DNA from: a gamma proteobacterium symbiont of Lucinoma myriamae
GTDB lineage: Bacteria > Pseudomonadota > Gammaproteobacteria > GRL18
Assembly (NCBI GenBank): GCA_025655635.1
Contig: JAHXIM010000204.1
Location: 1-7,490 of the forward strand
Direction: 5' to 3'
DNA length: 7,490 bases
The notes beneath the pieces were generated by a model, which was given only the letters and a program-made list of their open reading frames with translations, had not been told where the DNA came from and ran no database searches. The position numbers were made by a program, and so were the translations under genes. Shown here in pieces: positions 7,468 to 7,490 of the stretch (the stretch's first letter is position 1; each line of letters begins with the position of its first letter).

Positions 7468-7490
7468 GTGAACAAGCAAGTAAAACGAAG
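7468..7490 (+). CDS. Start of a gene running off the right edge (partial)
   Basis: GTG at 7468 is preceded at ideal distance by GAGGA and opens a frame beginning MNKQVKR that is still open at the window end. Only seven codons are visible, so the product cannot be named. It lies 48 bases after the queF stop on the same strand and could be co-transcribed with queF. The lysine/arginine-rich beginning would suit a signal peptide or a membrane protein, but this is a guess. No other start codon in this short region has a ribosome binding site. Confidence 0.45.

Noticed and set aside
1..7490. Mobile elements, CRISPR arrays, defence or toxin-antitoxin genes, tRNA or rRNA genes
   Set aside because: None has any visible support; nearly all of the window is accounted for by housekeeping genes of normal length.

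Overview
The window is an ordinary chromosomal housekeeping region of an AT-rich gammaproteobacterium. ZipA is essentially confined to that class, and the smc–zipA–ligA order is a familiar gammaproteobacterial arrangement. The chromosome is served by a canonical Smc, not the MukB type of enteric bacteria. QueF is the short, single-domain form, not the longer E. coli type. Together these argue against Enterobacterales and fit an environmental lineage with modest GC content, but I cannot name a genus. I see no mobile element, CRISPR array, tRNA, rRNA, toxin or defence gene, and no sign of horizontal transfer.

Layout. On the minus strand, transcribed from about 6820 towards position 1, lies a compact four-gene cluster. 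smc (chromosome condensation and segregation ATPase, 1179 aa) is followed 4 bases later by zipA (FtsZ membrane anchor, 242 aa). The zipA stop overlaps the start of ligA (NAD-dependent DNA ligase, 676 aa) by one base. One base after the ligA stop comes a 143-aa protein with a signal peptide and no function I can recognise. A further reading frame may begin at 43 and run off the left edge. From 6787 to 7023 a 237-base AT-rich spacer separates this cluster from the divergent plus-strand gene queF (7-cyano-7-deazaguanine reductase, queuosine pathway). After queF there is a perfect 11-bp inverted repeat, then a well-placed Shine-Dalgarno and a GTG start for a gene that runs off the right edge. There is no gene-free stretch over 300 bases.

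How the genes relate. Smc organises and segregates the chromosome, ZipA tethers the FtsZ ring to the membrane at division, and LigA seals nicks during replication and repair. The cluster therefore groups chromosome and cell-cycle functions, and its spacing suggests one transcript with translational coupling. queF makes preQ1 for tRNA modification, is not functionally tied to the cluster and merely shares the divergent intergenic region.

Points worth a second look are modest: the hairpin that partly includes the next gene's ribosome binding site, a small palindrome on the proposed smc -10 element, and the exported unknown protein behind ligA with its uncertain C-terminal end. I do not see evidence for a new biological system here.
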